DNA of 64,000 nucleotides from Acinetobacter sp. TGL-Y2 (GCF_001612555.1 NZ_CP015110.1:1798001-1862000), one strand, 5' to 3'. Counted from the first letter of the stretch, positions 43,486 through 53,154 are shown. Notes: generated by a model not told the origin, from the sequence alone. Numbers and translations: made by a program.

Positions 43486-46400
43486 TTAGCCATTTAATCC
43501 TTTTAAAAGTTCAGTCAATAAATCATCTGCAAATTGTATTCGTTTGGCATTATCTTCGAGCATCACCATCACTTTTAAGCGCTGTCCCCCATCCATTCTG
43601 AAGAAGGTCGGATGCTTCTGCATCATTTGGATAATACTGATTGCTTGCACAGGTGTATCAGGAGAAAACTCAATATTGCCACCATGTGCACCTAAATCAA
43701 TTTTAGTAATCCCCAGTTGCTCTGCTTTTATCCTTAATTGATGCACGCTAAACAACTGTTTGACCTGTATCGGTGGAATGCCAAAGCGATCGATGAGTTC
43801 CATGCGAATATGATCGAGTTTTTCTTGCGTATCGGTATTACTAATGCGCTTATAAAACAATAGACGCTGATGTACATCACCCAGATAGTCATCTGGAATC
43901 AGTGCCGGCATATGCAAGTTGATCTCAGAGGTCAGGGATAACGGTGCATCAAAGTTCGGGGTTTTACCTTGCTGAATGGCTTTAGTTGCCTTTTCCAACA
44001 TTTCCATATAGAGGCTATAGCCGATTGCATGCATTGAGCCACTTTGCTGCTCCCCCAAAAGCTCGCCTGCGCCACGAATTTCTAAATCTTCGGTGGCCAA
44101 GATAAAGCCTGCACCGAGATTCGATGCACGTTGAATCGCATCTAAACGCTTCTCTGCATCACCTTTTAAGGTTTTGAGTGAAGGCACCATCAGATAAGCA
44201 TACGCTTGGTGATGTGAACGCCCAACACGACCACGCAGTTGATGCAGCTGTGCCAAACCTAACTTGTCTGCACGTTCAATAATAATCGTATTAGCGTTAG
44301 GCACATCAATCCCAGTTTCAATGATGGTTGAACACACCAGTACATTATATTCTTTGTGATAAAACTGCTGCATGATTTGTTCAAGTTCACGTTCGCGCAT
44401 TTGACCGTGCGCAACGGCAACCCGAGCCTCAGGTACGAGGGTTCGAATATTTTCTGCGGCGCGCTCAATGCTATCGACTTCATTATGTAACAGATACACC
44501 TGACCGCCACGCAGCAACTCACGCAAAATCGCCTCTTTCATGGTGGCATCAGTTTGCTCATTGACAAAGGTTTTCACCGCTAAACGACGTGCAGGCGGTG
44601 TGGCAATGATCGAGAGATCACGCATTCCCGAAAAGGCCATATTTAAAGTCCGTGGAATAGGTGTTGCTGTAAGAGTCAGCATATCCACATCCGCACGCAT
44701 GGCCTTGATTCGCTCTTTATCGCGCACACCAAAACGATGCTCTTCATCTACAATCATCAGTCCTAAACTTTTAAACTGGACATTTTCTTGTAGAATCTTA
44801 TGTGTTCCAATGACAATATCCACTTTGCCGTTGATTAAATCTTCAATCACCTTGGTATGTGCTTTGTTGGTACCAAAACGAGACAATACCTCTATACGGA
44901 TGGGCCAATCTGCAAAACGGTCTTTAAAAGACTCGAAATGCTGCTGAGCCAGTAATGTTGTGGGCACCAAAACAGCCACTTGCTTATTATTTTGCACTGC
45001 TAGAAATGCTGCACGCATCGCCACTTCTGTCTTACCAAAACCAACATCACCACACACCAAACGATCCATCGGCTTGGCCAGTTGCATATCATGTAAGGTC
45101 GCTTCAATCGCATTGACTTGATCTAAGGTTTCCTCATAGGCAAAACCGCCCGCAAATTGCATATAAGCAGTATGATCCAGCTCAAAACTAATACCTGGTT
45201 TGGCTTTACGGCGCGCCTGAATATGCAAAAGTTCTGCTGCCACATCATGGATTTGCTCTAAAGCTTTACGCTTGGCTTTGTTCCATGCATCCGTACCCAG
45301 CTTATGCAGTGGTGCTAAATCTGGATCACCACCACTATAACGACTAATCAAATGTAAATTGGTGACCGGCACATAGACTTTGGCGGCATCTGCATAATCG
45401 AGTTGTAAAAACTCATAATCTTGATCATCAATGCTCAAGGTCACAAGCCCTGCATAACGCCCAACACCATAATCAATATGAACCACAGGTGCACCCAGAC
45501 TGAGCTCGGTCAAACTGCGCACCAAGAACTCTTCGGAGACTTCTTGCTGACGTTTACGGCGACGCTGTACCACACGATGCTCATAGAGCTGATTTTCAGA
45601 AATGACCGTGAGTTTATTCTCAATCACCACACCTCGCTCTAAAGGCGCATTGGTCATGGCAATGGAATACTGCTGCTGGATAAATTGTTGATAATTTTCA
45701 ACAACGGGAATATCTCCCATGCTTGAACGCAAAGAATCCTTTAAAGATTCGCGGCGCCCCGCACTTTCAGCCACCAATAATACAGGATGATTTGCAGCAT
45801 CAATATACTGCTTGACTAAATGAAACGGTCGTTCATGTTTTGGATCGACCGCTAAACGTGGTGATTCTGCCGTAGGTAGATTAATCACACCCGCTTTTTC
45901 ATCAAAGGCTTCACTCGACACAATCATTCTGGAAAACTGATTGAGTTGTTCAAAAATTTGATTTTGCGAAAAAAACAATTCTTCAGGTGGCAGTAAGGGC
46001 TGGTCTTGGTTATGTCGGCGATCCTCATATCGTCGATAAATTTCTTTCCAAAAATGAGTTACTTCATCTTTTAAATGACGATCTGTAATGACAATCGAAT
46101 TACTAGGTAAGTACGAAGCAATACTACTTTGCGTTTGCATCGCTACTTTGCTAAAAAATAATGGAAAATAAAAGTCTAGACCAGGTGATGCAATCCCTTC
46201 TAAAACATCCTGATAAATCGGATTTTTCTTCGGATTTGCCGTAGGAAAGCTTTCTGCGTAACGATCTCTAAATACAGAACGCGCTTCTTTTAAAGGAAAT
46301 TCTTTAGCAGGCAATACGGTGAAATATTCAAGTTTGGTGGTGGTGCGCTGCGTCTCTGGGTCGAAAAACTTTAAGCTGTCAATCTCATCATCAAATAAAT

Positions 46401-46947
46401 CAATACGAATTGGAGCTTCCTGACCTGAGGCATAGATATCCATGATGCTGCCACGTACAGCAAACTCACCATGATCATAGACGGTATCGACTAGATGATA
46501 ACCAGCCTGAACCAAACGCATTTTTTGTTGTTCTAGGTCGAATTTTTGACCGACTTTAATATCAAAATGCTCACCCAACACCCATGAAGTCGGCGAAACC
46601 CGTTGTACCAAAGTGGTACTCGACAGCAGTAACACGCCTGTTTTTGGCATATTGGATAAAATCGCCAACCGTTCGGAGACGATATCTTGATGCGGAGACA
46701 AGCGATCATAAGGCAAGATTTCCCAATCAGGGAAAATGGTCGGCTTTATGCCATAAAATTCCAGCTCATTTTCCAGCTGCCCCAAATGCTGATTATTGCG
46801 TGCCACCAATACCAATAATCGATCTGAGCTGATGCTGATTTCTTTCAACAATAAAGCAGCGGAGGATCCTGCCAAGGTCCCCACCCATCTCTTTTCATTG
46901 TTTTTAAGTTGTTTTAAATTGAGCTGTGAAATTTCATTTTGGAACAT
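43486..46947 (-). CDS. mfd: Transcription-repair coupling factor Mfd
   Basis: 1153 residues from ATG 46947 (MFQNEISQLN), close to E. coli Mfd (1148); an ATG at 46974 adds nine residues and cannot be excluded. N-terminal UvrB-like module (VGTLAGSSAALLLKEI; YDRLSPHQDIVSERL), RNA polymerase-interacting domain (LGAPVVHIDYGVGRYAGLVTL), then the RecG-like translocase: Walker A in CGDVGFGKTEVAMRAA, DEEH in VDEEHRFGVRDKE, LTATPIPRTLNMA, and a TRG region (RRLAVKTFVN downstream, IIERADKLGLAQLHQLRGRVGRS). It removes stalled RNA polymerase at lesions and recruits UvrA. Monocistronic. Confidence 0.97.
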   Translation of the reverse strand: MFQNEISQLNLKQLKNNEKRWVGTLAGSSAALLLKEISISSDRLLVLVARNNQHLGQLENELEFYGIKPTIFPDWEILPYDRLSPHQDIVSERLAILSNMPKTGVLLLSSTTLVQRVSPTSWVLGEHFDIKVGQKFDLEQQKMRLVQAGYHLVDTVYDHGEFAVRGSIMDIYASGQEAPIRIDLFDDEIDSLKFFDPETQRTTTKLEYFTVLPAKEFPLKEARSVFRDRYAESFPTANPKKNPIYQDVLEGIASPGLDFYFPLFFSKVAMQTQSSIASYLPSNSIVITDRHLKDEVTHFWKEIYRRYEDRRHNQDQPLLPPEELFFSQNQIFEQLNQFSRMIVSSEAFDEKAGVINLPTAESPRLAVDPKHERPFHLVKQYIDAANHPVLLVAESAGRRESLKDSLRSSMGDIPVVENYQQFIQQQYSIAMTNAPLERGVVIENKLTVISENQLYEHRVVQRRRKRQQEVSEEFLVRSLTELSLGAPVVHIDYGVGRYAGLVTLSIDDQDYEFLQLDYADAAKVYVPVTNLHLISRYSGGDPDLAPLHKLGTDAWNKAKRKALEQIHDVAAELLHIQARRKAKPGISFELDHTAYMQFAGGFAYEETLDQVNAIEATLHDMQLAKPMDRLVCGDVGFGKTEVAMRAAFLAVQNNKQVAVLVPTTLLAQQHFESFKDRFADWPIRIEVLSRFGTNKAHTKVIEDLINGKVDIVIGTHKILQENVQFKSLGLMIVDEEHRFGVRDKERIKAMRADVDMLTLTATPIPRTLNMAFSGMRDLSIIATPPARRLAVKTFVNEQTDATMKEAILRELLRGGQVYLLHNEVDSIERAAENIRTLVPEARVAVAHGQMRERELEQIMQQFYHKEYNVLVCSTIIETGIDVPNANTIIIERADKLGLAQLHQLRGRVGRSHHQAYAYLMVPSLKTLKGDAEKRLDAIQRASNLGAGFILATEDLEIRGAGELLGEQQSGSMHAIGYSLYMEMLEKATKAIQQGKTPNFDAPLSLTSEINLHMPALIPDDYLGDVHQRLLFYKRISNTDTQEKLDHIRMELIDRFGIPPIQVKQLFSVHQLRIKAEQLGITKIDLGAHGGNIEFSPDTPVQAISIIQMMQKHPTFFRMDGGQRLKVMVMLEDNAKRIQFADDLLTELLKGLNG

Positions 46948-47093
46948 GAATATCGCTTTGGGTCTAAATGACATGAGCAATATCTTAACATGATGTTTTT
47001 GAGCTTTGAGTTATTTATCAGTTTCAAAACATGCTATTTCCATACAAAGCTGACGCACTCAAATCAAAACGAATGTATCAATCAAAAGCCTGT

Positions 47094-47447
47094 TTATTTT
47101 TCTCTTAAGAACAGTCGATAGTACTGATTTAATTTTGAGATGACCTGCTTTAATACCAACAGATTCTCTTCGGTATTCCCAAGTCGAGCCACAAAACGCT
47201 GATTGGCAATTTCCAAGTCGATTTTCTCATTGATAAGTATCGCTTTAAAATACAACTCTTTTAAATCATCGAAATGCTTCAGCTTTCGATTTGAAAAATA
47301 TTCAAGTCGCTCAGACCATTCATTCACCACAATTCCATCGACAATAAAACCCAATTCTGCATCGATTTGAATATTATTCTCACGCAAGAACAGCTGTTCT
47401 GGGCTTTCTTTATCCGATTTGAACAGTCCGATTAGTTTATTGAGCAT
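47094..47447 (-). CDS. Hypothetical protein
   Basis: 117 residues (MLNKLIGLFKSDKESPEQLFLRENNIQIDAELGFIVDG...). Not recognised. It lacks signal and membrane segments; a short amphipathic N-terminus is followed by a strand pair (IDAELGFIVDGIVVNEW) and a long helical C-terminal half (FDDLKELYFKAILINEKIDLEIANQRFVARL). No neighbour suggests a role; mfd lies downstream on the same strand after 147 bp. Confidence 0.68.
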   Translation of the reverse strand: MLNKLIGLFKSDKESPEQLFLRENNIQIDAELGFIVDGIVVNEWSERLEYFSNRKLKHFDDLKELYFKAILINEKIDLEIANQRFVARLGNTEENLLVLKQVISKLNQYYRLFLREK

Positions 47448-47550
47448 GGTCTAGATTCTATGATGAACAATGAGGATATGATAATCCTTGAAGACGAATT
47501 TAAATAGAAGGCGATTTTAAGAAGGTAATCATACAAAAAACATGCATATA

Positions 47551-47577
47551 AAAAAGCACGCCTGATGCGTGCTTTTT
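47551..47577 (-). terminator. Terminator after the GST-fold gene
   Basis: AAAAAGCACGC / GCGTGCTTTTT stem with a CTGAT loop, 16 bp beyond the stop of the minus-strand gene at 47593. Confidence 0.92.
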
Positions 47578-47592
47578 ATTGATCACTTCGAC

Positions 47593-48375
47593 TTAGCCGT
47601 ACTGCTGTTGTAAATACGCAACAATTTTAGCAGAATCGAACATTTTGACATTTTGATTCGGATCAATCAGATAAGGCACTTGTATATCCTGCTTTTGACG
47701 ATTCATCACTTGAACCACCTGTTCACGCTTACCGCCTGCTAAAGGCATATATTTGCCCGGCTTTAAGCGCAGTAATGCAGGTCCTTGATCTTGCCAGCGC
47801 TCTTTAGCGACATTGTGAAATTTAAAAGGGATTTCAAGCTCTGTCAGTACGCCACGTACAACGCGCGTATAAGGACTTGCTTCAAACCCCCATAGCTCTA
47901 ATAGATGTTGAGGCGCAGGCCTATCAATAATCTGCTTATTGATATACACACCTCGTACACCGTTCACCAAGGTCCCGATTAAAGCCACCGCAGGAATCTT
48001 AGGATAATGTGCATACTTTTGAGGGGTTGTTCCCGTTTTTCCATAATGTTTAAACAGATGATGAATAATTTTTTGTGTCTCATACAGCTGCTCACCTGTA
48101 TTTTCATCGACAAAAAACGGAAACTGCATTTTACCGCCTAAGGCTTGTGCCTGTTCACGATATTTGCTACCGCCTTTAGGACACGGATAGACCTCGTAAT
48201 CCAAATTCAAGCTGGTCAGCACTTCACGCACTCGACGACAAAAAGGTGAACCTTCAAATTCGTATAATTTTAATGCTTTTTCTGGCTGCTTCGGAAACGG
48301 TGTTCCCGTGACACCGCGACCACCTTCAGTTACACCGGATAAAACCGCCTGTAACACTTTAATCTGATGCATCAC
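47593..48375 (-). CDS. Tandem GST-N/glutaredoxin-fold protein
   Basis: 260 residues containing two related thioredoxin-fold halves. Half one (about 35-125) has LKLYEFEGSPFCRRVREVLTSLNLDYEVYPCPKGG and QFPFFVDENTGEQLYETQKIIHHLF. Half two (about 155-260) repeats the pattern: LELWGFEASPYTRVVRGVLTELEIPF and QVPYLIDPNQNVKMFDSAKIVAYL. The first keeps CRRV with a cysteine; the second has TRVV and has lost it. Neither half carries a GST C-terminal helical domain. A redox or glutathione-binding role is likely from the fold; the substrate is unknown. Confidence 0.87.
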   Translation of the reverse strand: MMHQIKVLQAVLSGVTEGGRGVTGTPFPKQPEKALKLYEFEGSPFCRRVREVLTSLNLDYEVYPCPKGGSKYREQAQALGGKMQFPFFVDENTGEQLYETQKIIHHLFKHYGKTGTTPQKYAHYPKIPAVALIGTLVNGVRGVYINKQIIDRPAPQHLLELWGFEASPYTRVVRGVLTELEIPFKFHNVAKERWQDQGPALLRLKPGKYMPLAGGKREQVVQVMNRQKQDIQVPYLIDPNQNVKMFDSAKIVAYLQQQYG

Positions 48376-48426
48376 GCTAATCTCTCCTTATGGTTATTAT
48401 TGTCTCTACGGCTACAAAGCGACTGC

Positions 48427-48939
48427 TTAAAAAGCAGCTAATTTTTCTTTTGCGATAATAATGCCGTTATTGTCTGCATAAACAAAATCACCCGAATGAA
48501 TGGTGACACCGCCAAATTTTAACACCAGATCTACTTCACCTACACCTTTACGGTTACTTTTCAGTGGAATAGACGCCAAGGCATGTACACCCAGCTGCAG
48601 ACTTGCGATTGCATCGACATCGCGGATACAGCCATAAATGATGACACCATTCCAATGATGATTTACCGCAGATTCTGCAATCATGTCACCCATTAAGGCA
48701 CAGCGCATAGAACCGCCGCCATCAACCACCAAGACCTTGCCTGTACCGTCTGTTGCCAATAACTCTTTCACCCGGGAATTGTCTTCAAAACATTTCACCG
48801 TCACGACTTCACCTGCAAAGCTTTTAACTGCGCCATAGCTTTTAAAGAAATGCCCATCTAAACATGGCGTCATGACTTGAATGTCTTTTTGAGGATGATC
48901 ATCTAAAATATCACAGGTTACAAATGCAGCTACAGTCAC
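48427..48939 (-). CDS. rraA: RraA-like protein / HMG-oxaloacetate aldolase-type
   Basis: 170 residues from GTG 48939, with GGAAG upstream. The RraA fold motifs are TCDILDD, VVDGGGSMRCALMGDMIAESA and GVIIYGCIRDVDAIA. Asp and Arg-Asp are separated by exactly 20 residues (D-x20-RD), the catalytic pattern of class II HMG/CHA aldolases in the same superfamily, so an aldolase or oxaloacetate decarboxylase activity is possible besides, or instead of, inhibition of RNase E. The next gene downstream on the same strand is the GST-fold gene. Confidence 0.85.
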   Translation of the reverse strand: MTVAAFVTCDILDDHPQKDIQVMTPCLDGHFFKSYGAVKSFAGEVVTVKCFEDNSRVKELLATDGTGKVLVVDGGGSMRCALMGDMIAESAVNHHWNGVIIYGCIRDVDAIASLQLGVHALASIPLKSNRKGVGEVDLVLKFGGVTIHSGDFVYADNNGIIIAKEKLAAF

Positions 48940-48953
48940 GGTGTTCTTCCTTT

Positions 48954-49619
48954 TTATATGCTTTGTTGAATCTGTAAATTATCATAAATTTTAAATTTTT
49001 CAGTCTGAGTTTGTGCCACCTCGACCATAGTATGAGCCACTTGAACTGCTGTCACTGGCTTATATTTAAAAGTATCGGGTACTAAACGCGATAATCCTCT
49101 AAACAATTTTTGACTGGCATCTTCAAGTGTACGTGACTCATTTCGTTCACCTAGGAGCAAAGATGGACGCAGTATTGAAATGGTTACCAAACTGGATTTT
49201 TGCAAATGCTGCTCCAGCTCACCTTTCACCTGATTATAGAAAAATAACGAACCTGCATCTGCACCATGCGCACTTACCAATACATAGTGCGTATTCGTGC
49301 CACTGAATAAATCTGCAAAATGCGCATTCATTTCGAAATCAATAGTATAAAAGTTGGCTTTTGAACCTGCCTTTTTAAGGGTGCTGCCCAAACAACTAAA
49401 TGCATGACTAAAACCCTGCACATCTTGATCATTGATCAATAAAAAATCATCCATCACCAATTGTTCAACTTTTTTCAGATTTTTTAACTCTAGATCTTCT
49501 TGACGAACAATGGCAACGATTTTGTTGCAACTTTCAATTTGATTAAGCTGTTTTAACAGCTCACGCCCCACTAAGCCCGTTGCACCGATTACCACCGCAC
49601 TTTTAATAAAGTTAGTCAT
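48954..49619 (-). CDS. NAD(P)-binding Rossmann protein, atypical SDR
   Basis: 221 residues. KSAVVIGATGLVGRELLKQL is the nucleotide-binding GxxGxxG loop; HYVLVSAHGADAGSLFFYNQVKGELEQHL places a YxxxK-like pair (Tyr and Lys in YNQVKGE); LRPSLLLGERNE is the typical substrate-side PSL loop of HTATIP2/YwnB-like atypical SDRs. The substrate is unknown. It lies 14 bp upstream of the RraA-like gene, probably in one transcript. Confidence 0.88.
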   Translation of the reverse strand: MTNFIKSAVVIGATGLVGRELLKQLNQIESCNKIVAIVRQEDLELKNLKKVEQLVMDDFLLINDQDVQGFSHAFSCLGSTLKKAGSKANFYTIDFEMNAHFADLFSGTNTHYVLVSAHGADAGSLFFYNQVKGELEQHLQKSSLVTISILRPSLLLGERNESRTLEDASQKLFRGLSRLVPDTFKYKPVTAVQVAHTMVEVAQTQTEKFKIYDNLQIQQSI

Positions 49620-49834
49620 TTTTTAATCATTCCGTCTTTAATTTGTATAATTTAACGCTTTAACCCTATTTTATCTGCATCAAAAATGTTGTCAAAGCAT
49701 GTCAAGACTTGACTTTGCTTACTCAATTAATCACAATATGGCACTTGTTTACGGGCTGGTGTAAATTCTTCTGATGAAGATTATTAGATGCAATTTCAGC
49801 CCGCCCAGACCAATCTATTTCAAGGAGTGCACGA

Positions 49835-50104
49835 GTGGCAAACTCTGCTCAAGCTAAAAAACGTGCTCGTCAAAACGTTAAAGCACGCAAACACAACGCT
49901 AGCTTACGTTCAATGGTTCGTACATATCTTAAACGCACTGTTGCTGCTATTGCAGCTGGTGACTATGCAGCAGCAACTGAAGCGTATAAAACTGCAGTTC
50001 CTGTAATCGATCGTATGGCTGATAAAGGCATCATCCATAAGAACAAAGCAGCTCGTCATAAGAGCCGTTTAAATGCACAAGTTAAAGCTTTAGCTGCTAA
50101 CTAA
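49835..50104 (+). CDS. rpsT: 30S ribosomal protein S20
   Basis: 89 residues from GTG 49835 with AAGGAG at 49822-49827; the longer overlapping frame at 49788 is in another frame and is spurious. The sequence [32 protein letters not shown] is diagnostic, with the basic N-terminal helix and [15 protein letters not shown] near the end. A GTG-type non-ATG start is common for S20 and allows autogenous control of translation. A terminator follows. Confidence 0.97.
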   Translation: MANSAQAKKRARQNVKARKHNASLRSMVRTYLKRTVAAIAAGDYAAATEAYKTAVPVIDRMADKGIIHKNKAARHKSRLNAQVKALAAN

Positions 50105-50119
50105 GTTGCGTTGTAAAAG

Positions 50120-50143
50120 AAGCCCTTTATAGGGCTTTTTTTT
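50120..50143 (+). terminator. Terminator after rpsT
   Basis: AAGCCCT / AGGGCTT stem with a TTAT loop followed by eight T, 15 bp past the stop. The following 138 bp before the convergent gene at 50282 hold no supported gene. Confidence 0.9.
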
Positions 50144-50281
50144 ATACTTAAAATTCAGCATGAAACTCGCTGTACAAATTAATAAATGGTCAAAACACTC
50201 AAATCCTTTCAATGCATCAGCATTAAACTCAATATTAAGCTCCGCATGAAACATTGACCGCATCCTCACTCCTCTGCTCAA

Positions 50282-51013
50282 TTAAGCGGTTATAAAATCT
50301 CGAATCACCAATTCATTGCGCTGACCACGCCAAATCCACTTGAGTTTAGAATCTAAAAAATCATCTCCTTCAAACCATACAAACAAACCTTCCATCATTT
50401 CAGGCCAATCGTTTTGATGAATTTTAGTCTGACCAGAAATCAGCGCAATAATCGCTGCCAAAATTGTGTCATGGCTAACGGCAAGACTTAAGCCATTTTT
50501 ATGTCGTGGATGTGTATTGAAAATCAGCTCCAGTACATCGATTACACCGTTAATTGGCTGCTTCATGCCTGGCAATGCGTTGTTGACAAAACTATTGATA
50601 AAACCCAAAGCGCCTTGCTCACGAAAGAAAGGGCCAGCTTGTTGAATATCCAAAACAAAACTTCCGGGTTCAACCAGCAAACCTTGTTCCACAATCTCAA
50701 TATGATGGGTATTTTCGTATTTTGATATTTCATCTGCCCCTTGAATCATTAGCGCCGCAGTATCCACACAGCGCTGAATCGGGCTAGAGATACAATGCTG
50801 AATTACGCGGTCTGTATGTCCAATCAGGTACGCCCCCCATGCCTGTGCCAAATCACGCCCAGCGTCCGTTAACTGTAAGTCATAGCCGGCAAGCCCCTGA
50901 CCTGGAACAATTTCACGCACTGAATGGCGGGTAAATAAAGTCACTGGAATGGCTGTATCAGGGAGTAAATCAATCGCCCGCAACATACTGTCAGGCAATA
51001 ATATGAGACTCAT
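50282..51013 (-). CDS. Histidine phosphatase superfamily protein
   Basis: 243 residues. The phosphate-accepting motif is VTLFTRHSVREIVPGQGLAGYDLQLTDAGRDLAQAWG (RHS in place of the usual RHG), with ISSPIQRCVDTAALM for the second arginine and LSLAVSHDTILAAII for the distal His. The long insertion and SHD ending place it with branch 2-like or phytase-like acid phosphatases rather than cofactor-dependent mutases; the substrate is unknown. It lies between rpsT and cysQ, on the same strand as cysQ with 65 bp between. Confidence 0.83.
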   Translation of the reverse strand: MSLILLPDSMLRAIDLLPDTAIPVTLFTRHSVREIVPGQGLAGYDLQLTDAGRDLAQAWGAYLIGHTDRVIQHCISSPIQRCVDTAALMIQGADEISKYENTHHIEIVEQGLLVEPGSFVLDIQQAGPFFREQGALGFINSFVNNALPGMKQPINGVIDVLELIFNTHPRHKNGLSLAVSHDTILAAIIALISGQTKIHQNDWPEMMEGLFVWFEGDDFLDSKLKWIWRGQRNELVIRDFITA

Positions 51014-51078
51014 AACTATATTTCAAACCGCGAAAGATCACTTGCACTATACCATGTAGCAAACGCCTCACCATGCGA

Positions 51079-51927
51079 TTAAGGTATATTTGACAAAGCC
51101 TCCAAGGCAATACGCTCAAGATCTTTATCTCGAAAGGCGATAAAACCTTCATTCAATACGGTTTCGCGCTGATTATAGCTAAATGGCACGGCATCTAGAC
51201 TCACCAAACCACCTCCAATACTTTCAAGTAAACCTTGACCAGAGCTTGTGTCCCACTCAGAGGTTGGATGAAAGCGTGGGTAAATATCAATTTCTCCTTC
51301 CAGCATCATACAAAACTTATAAGCACTGCCTGCTTCACGCTTAATGACTGGATTTTCTTGTTCAATATAATCAATATAATGCTGATATTTCGGGTTTTTA
51401 CTGCTATGGCTTAAACCAACCTGAATCGCATCAGTTTCCACACTTTTAAACTTACAATAACGCTCCCAGATTTTTTCCGCGAATGAATATTTATAAGGCA
51501 GTTCGGTTAAATATCCGATATACATCACCTGCTCAGTCGGCACCACAATCACAGAGAAAGTAGTTTGATGATTTTCAACTAAACTTAAATTAATCGTAAA
51601 TTCATCTCGCTGATGAATAAACTCCTTGGTTCCGTCGAGCGGATCAAGCATCCAACAGGTTAACCACGCATGGCGAGCTGAATAATCACTTTCTTCAGAC
51701 ACCACAGGTATATCAGGTGTTAAACGCTTTAACTCAGACATCAAATACTCATTCACCTTTAAGTCAGCCTGAGTGACAGGTGAATGATCGTCTTTTTCAT
51801 TGATTTTAAACTCACGCCCAGCACAATAATTTTGGTATTCTTCTAAGAGAATTTTACTCGCAGCAGCCAAGATTGGTACTAAACTCAATATTTGTTGATC
51901 TTGTGGTGCTTGAGTTGTGATAAACAT
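51079..51927 (-). CDS. cysQ: 3'(2'),5'-bisphosphate nucleotidase
   Basis: 282 residues of the FIG/IMPase superfamily. Metal motifs: SEESDYS (first Glu-Glu), MLDPLDGTKEFIHQRDEFTINL, and SEWDTSSGQGLLESIGGGL. The substrate-side pattern fits CysQ, which converts PAP to AMP and prevents PAP toxicity in sulfate assimilation. It is slightly longer than E. coli CysQ (246). It lies divergent from the yrfG-like gene, 17 bp apart, a cysQ-yrfG neighbourhood seen in other gammaproteobacteria. Confidence 0.92.
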   Translation of the reverse strand: MFITTQAPQDQQILSLVPILAAASKILLEEYQNYCAGREFKINEKDDHSPVTQADLKVNEYLMSELKRLTPDIPVVSEESDYSARHAWLTCWMLDPLDGTKEFIHQRDEFTINLSLVENHQTTFSVIVVPTEQVMYIGYLTELPYKYSFAEKIWERYCKFKSVETDAIQVGLSHSSKNPKYQHYIDYIEQENPVIKREAGSAYKFCMMLEGEIDIYPRFHPTSEWDTSSGQGLLESIGGGLVSLDAVPFSYNQRETVLNEGFIAFRDKDLERIALEALSNIP

Positions 51928-51944
51928 GGATAAAAACCTATTTT

Positions 51945-52664
51945 ATGTCTGATTTAGAGAATAAACCTATCGTCATGTTCGACATGGACGGTACCCTACT
52001 TGATTTAGCTTATGATGATCTAATTTGGAATCATAAACTTCCTGAACATCATGCAGCTGTGCATGCCTGTACACTTGAACAAAGCCATACTACATTACAC
52101 AGCTTTTATGAAAAGCATAAGCACACGCTTTCTTGGTACTCATCAAGCTTCTGGACGTCTAAAGTTGGTGTGGACACTTTAGCGCTACAGTATGACTATA
52201 AAAAGAATATTCAACCACGTCCAGGTTGTTTCGAGTTGTTAGAAATACTCAAACAACAAGGCTATAGATGCTGGATTGTAACCAATGCAGATTGTGCGGG
52301 ACTTAAGTTAAAACTTGAAAATGTCAATTTAAGCCCTTATTTTGAAGTTATGGTCAGCAGCGAAGAAATTGGGCATGCCAAAGAATTTATCGAATTTTGG
52401 CAAATCTTACAAAAAATACATCCTTTTGATCCGAAAAATGTCGTACTCATTGATGACACCGCAAAAGTACTCAATGGCGCTGCCTTGTTTGGAATTGAAT
52501 CACTCATTACCATTCGTCAGCCGTCTAGCAACAAAGTCGCAAAAAATGCGTTAGAGCTTGAATACCCTGCAATAAATGATTTAACTGAACTGGTCGAAAT
52601 TTTAGAACAACATTCTCAAATTAAGCAGCAATCAAAAAAGGAAATGAATGTCAAAACAGCCTAA
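51945..52664 (+). CDS. yrfG: HAD-family GMP/IMP nucleotidase (YrfG-like)
   Basis: 239 residues. HAD motif I is VMFDMDGTLLDLAYDD, motif II CWIVTNADCAG, and the motif III/IV region is GHAKEFIEFW and VVLIDDTAKVLNGAALFGI. The helical cap with NHKLPEHHA resembles the YrfG group, which hydrolyses purine nucleotide monophosphates. The last 17 bp overlap hslR, so translation is coupled; yrfG-hslR is a conserved pair. Confidence 0.9.
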   Translation: MSDLENKPIVMFDMDGTLLDLAYDDLIWNHKLPEHHAAVHACTLEQSHTTLHSFYEKHKHTLSWYSSSFWTSKVGVDTLALQYDYKKNIQPRPGCFELLEILKQQGYRCWIVTNADCAGLKLKLENVNLSPYFEVMVSSEEIGHAKEFIEFWQILQKIHPFDPKNVVLIDDTAKVLNGAALFGIESLITIRQPSSNKVAKNALELEYPAINDLTELVEILEQHSQIKQQSKKEMNVKTA

Positions 52665-53088
52665 CCAACAACCCACAGAGTCAATGCGTGTCGACAAATG
52701 GCTGTGGGCTGCACGTTTTTTTAAAACACGTTCAATTGCCAAAGCAGCGATTGAAGGTGGTAAAGTTCACGTCAATAATGAACGCGTTAAAGTCTCACGT
52801 GAAATACGCATCGGCATGGAACTCACCATACAACAAGGTTTTGATAAAAAAACCGTAATGGTGAAAGCACTCTCAAGTGTACGTGGTGGCGCGCCTGCTG
52901 CACAATTGATGTATGAAGAGACAGAAGTCAGTATTGTACGACGTGAGTTGCTTTCTTCACAAAGAAAATTGCATAATCTTGCACGACCTGAACATCGCCC
53001 AACCAAAAAAGATCGTCGCGATATCAGCAAGTTTAGACAAGAAAATGGGCAGCAATTTGACCAGACTTGGTCATACAATGATGATTAA
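52648..53088 (+). CDS. hslR: Heat-shock ribosome-associated protein Hsp15
   Basis: 146 residues. The S4 RNA-binding domain is MRVDKWLWAARFFKTRSIAKAAIEGGKVHVNNERVKVSREIRIG, followed by a basic C-terminal extension (RKLHNLARPEHRPTKKDRRDISKF) typical of Hsp15. It binds free 50S subunits carrying nascent chains and recycles them after stress. It overlaps the yrfG end. hslO, often the third gene in E. coli, is replaced here by recA. Confidence 0.94.
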   Translation: MSKQPNQQPTESMRVDKWLWAARFFKTRSIAKAAIEGGKVHVNNERVKVSREIRIGMELTIQQGFDKKTVMVKALSSVRGGAPAAQLMYEETEVSIVRRELLSSQRKLHNLARPEHRPTKKDRRDISKFRQENGQQFDQTWSYNDD

Positions 53089-53154
53089 ACCCATGCGACA
53101 ATATATGTCGTGCTATAGCTTTAAAAGATAGAATACAGCATTTTTTTCTGTCAC

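Noticed and set aside
43377..43601. Plus-strand ORF between the HIT gene and mfd
   Set aside because: Overlaps the mfd end on the opposite strand and the inverted repeat; composition looks like a shadow.
44540..44947. 135-residue ORF antisense to mfd
   Set aside because: Shadow of the mfd translocase region; no ribosome site.
50090..50281. 63-residue minus-strand ORF after the histidine phosphatase
   Set aside because: It runs through the rpsT terminator and stop region, has no ribosome site and no recognisable pattern.
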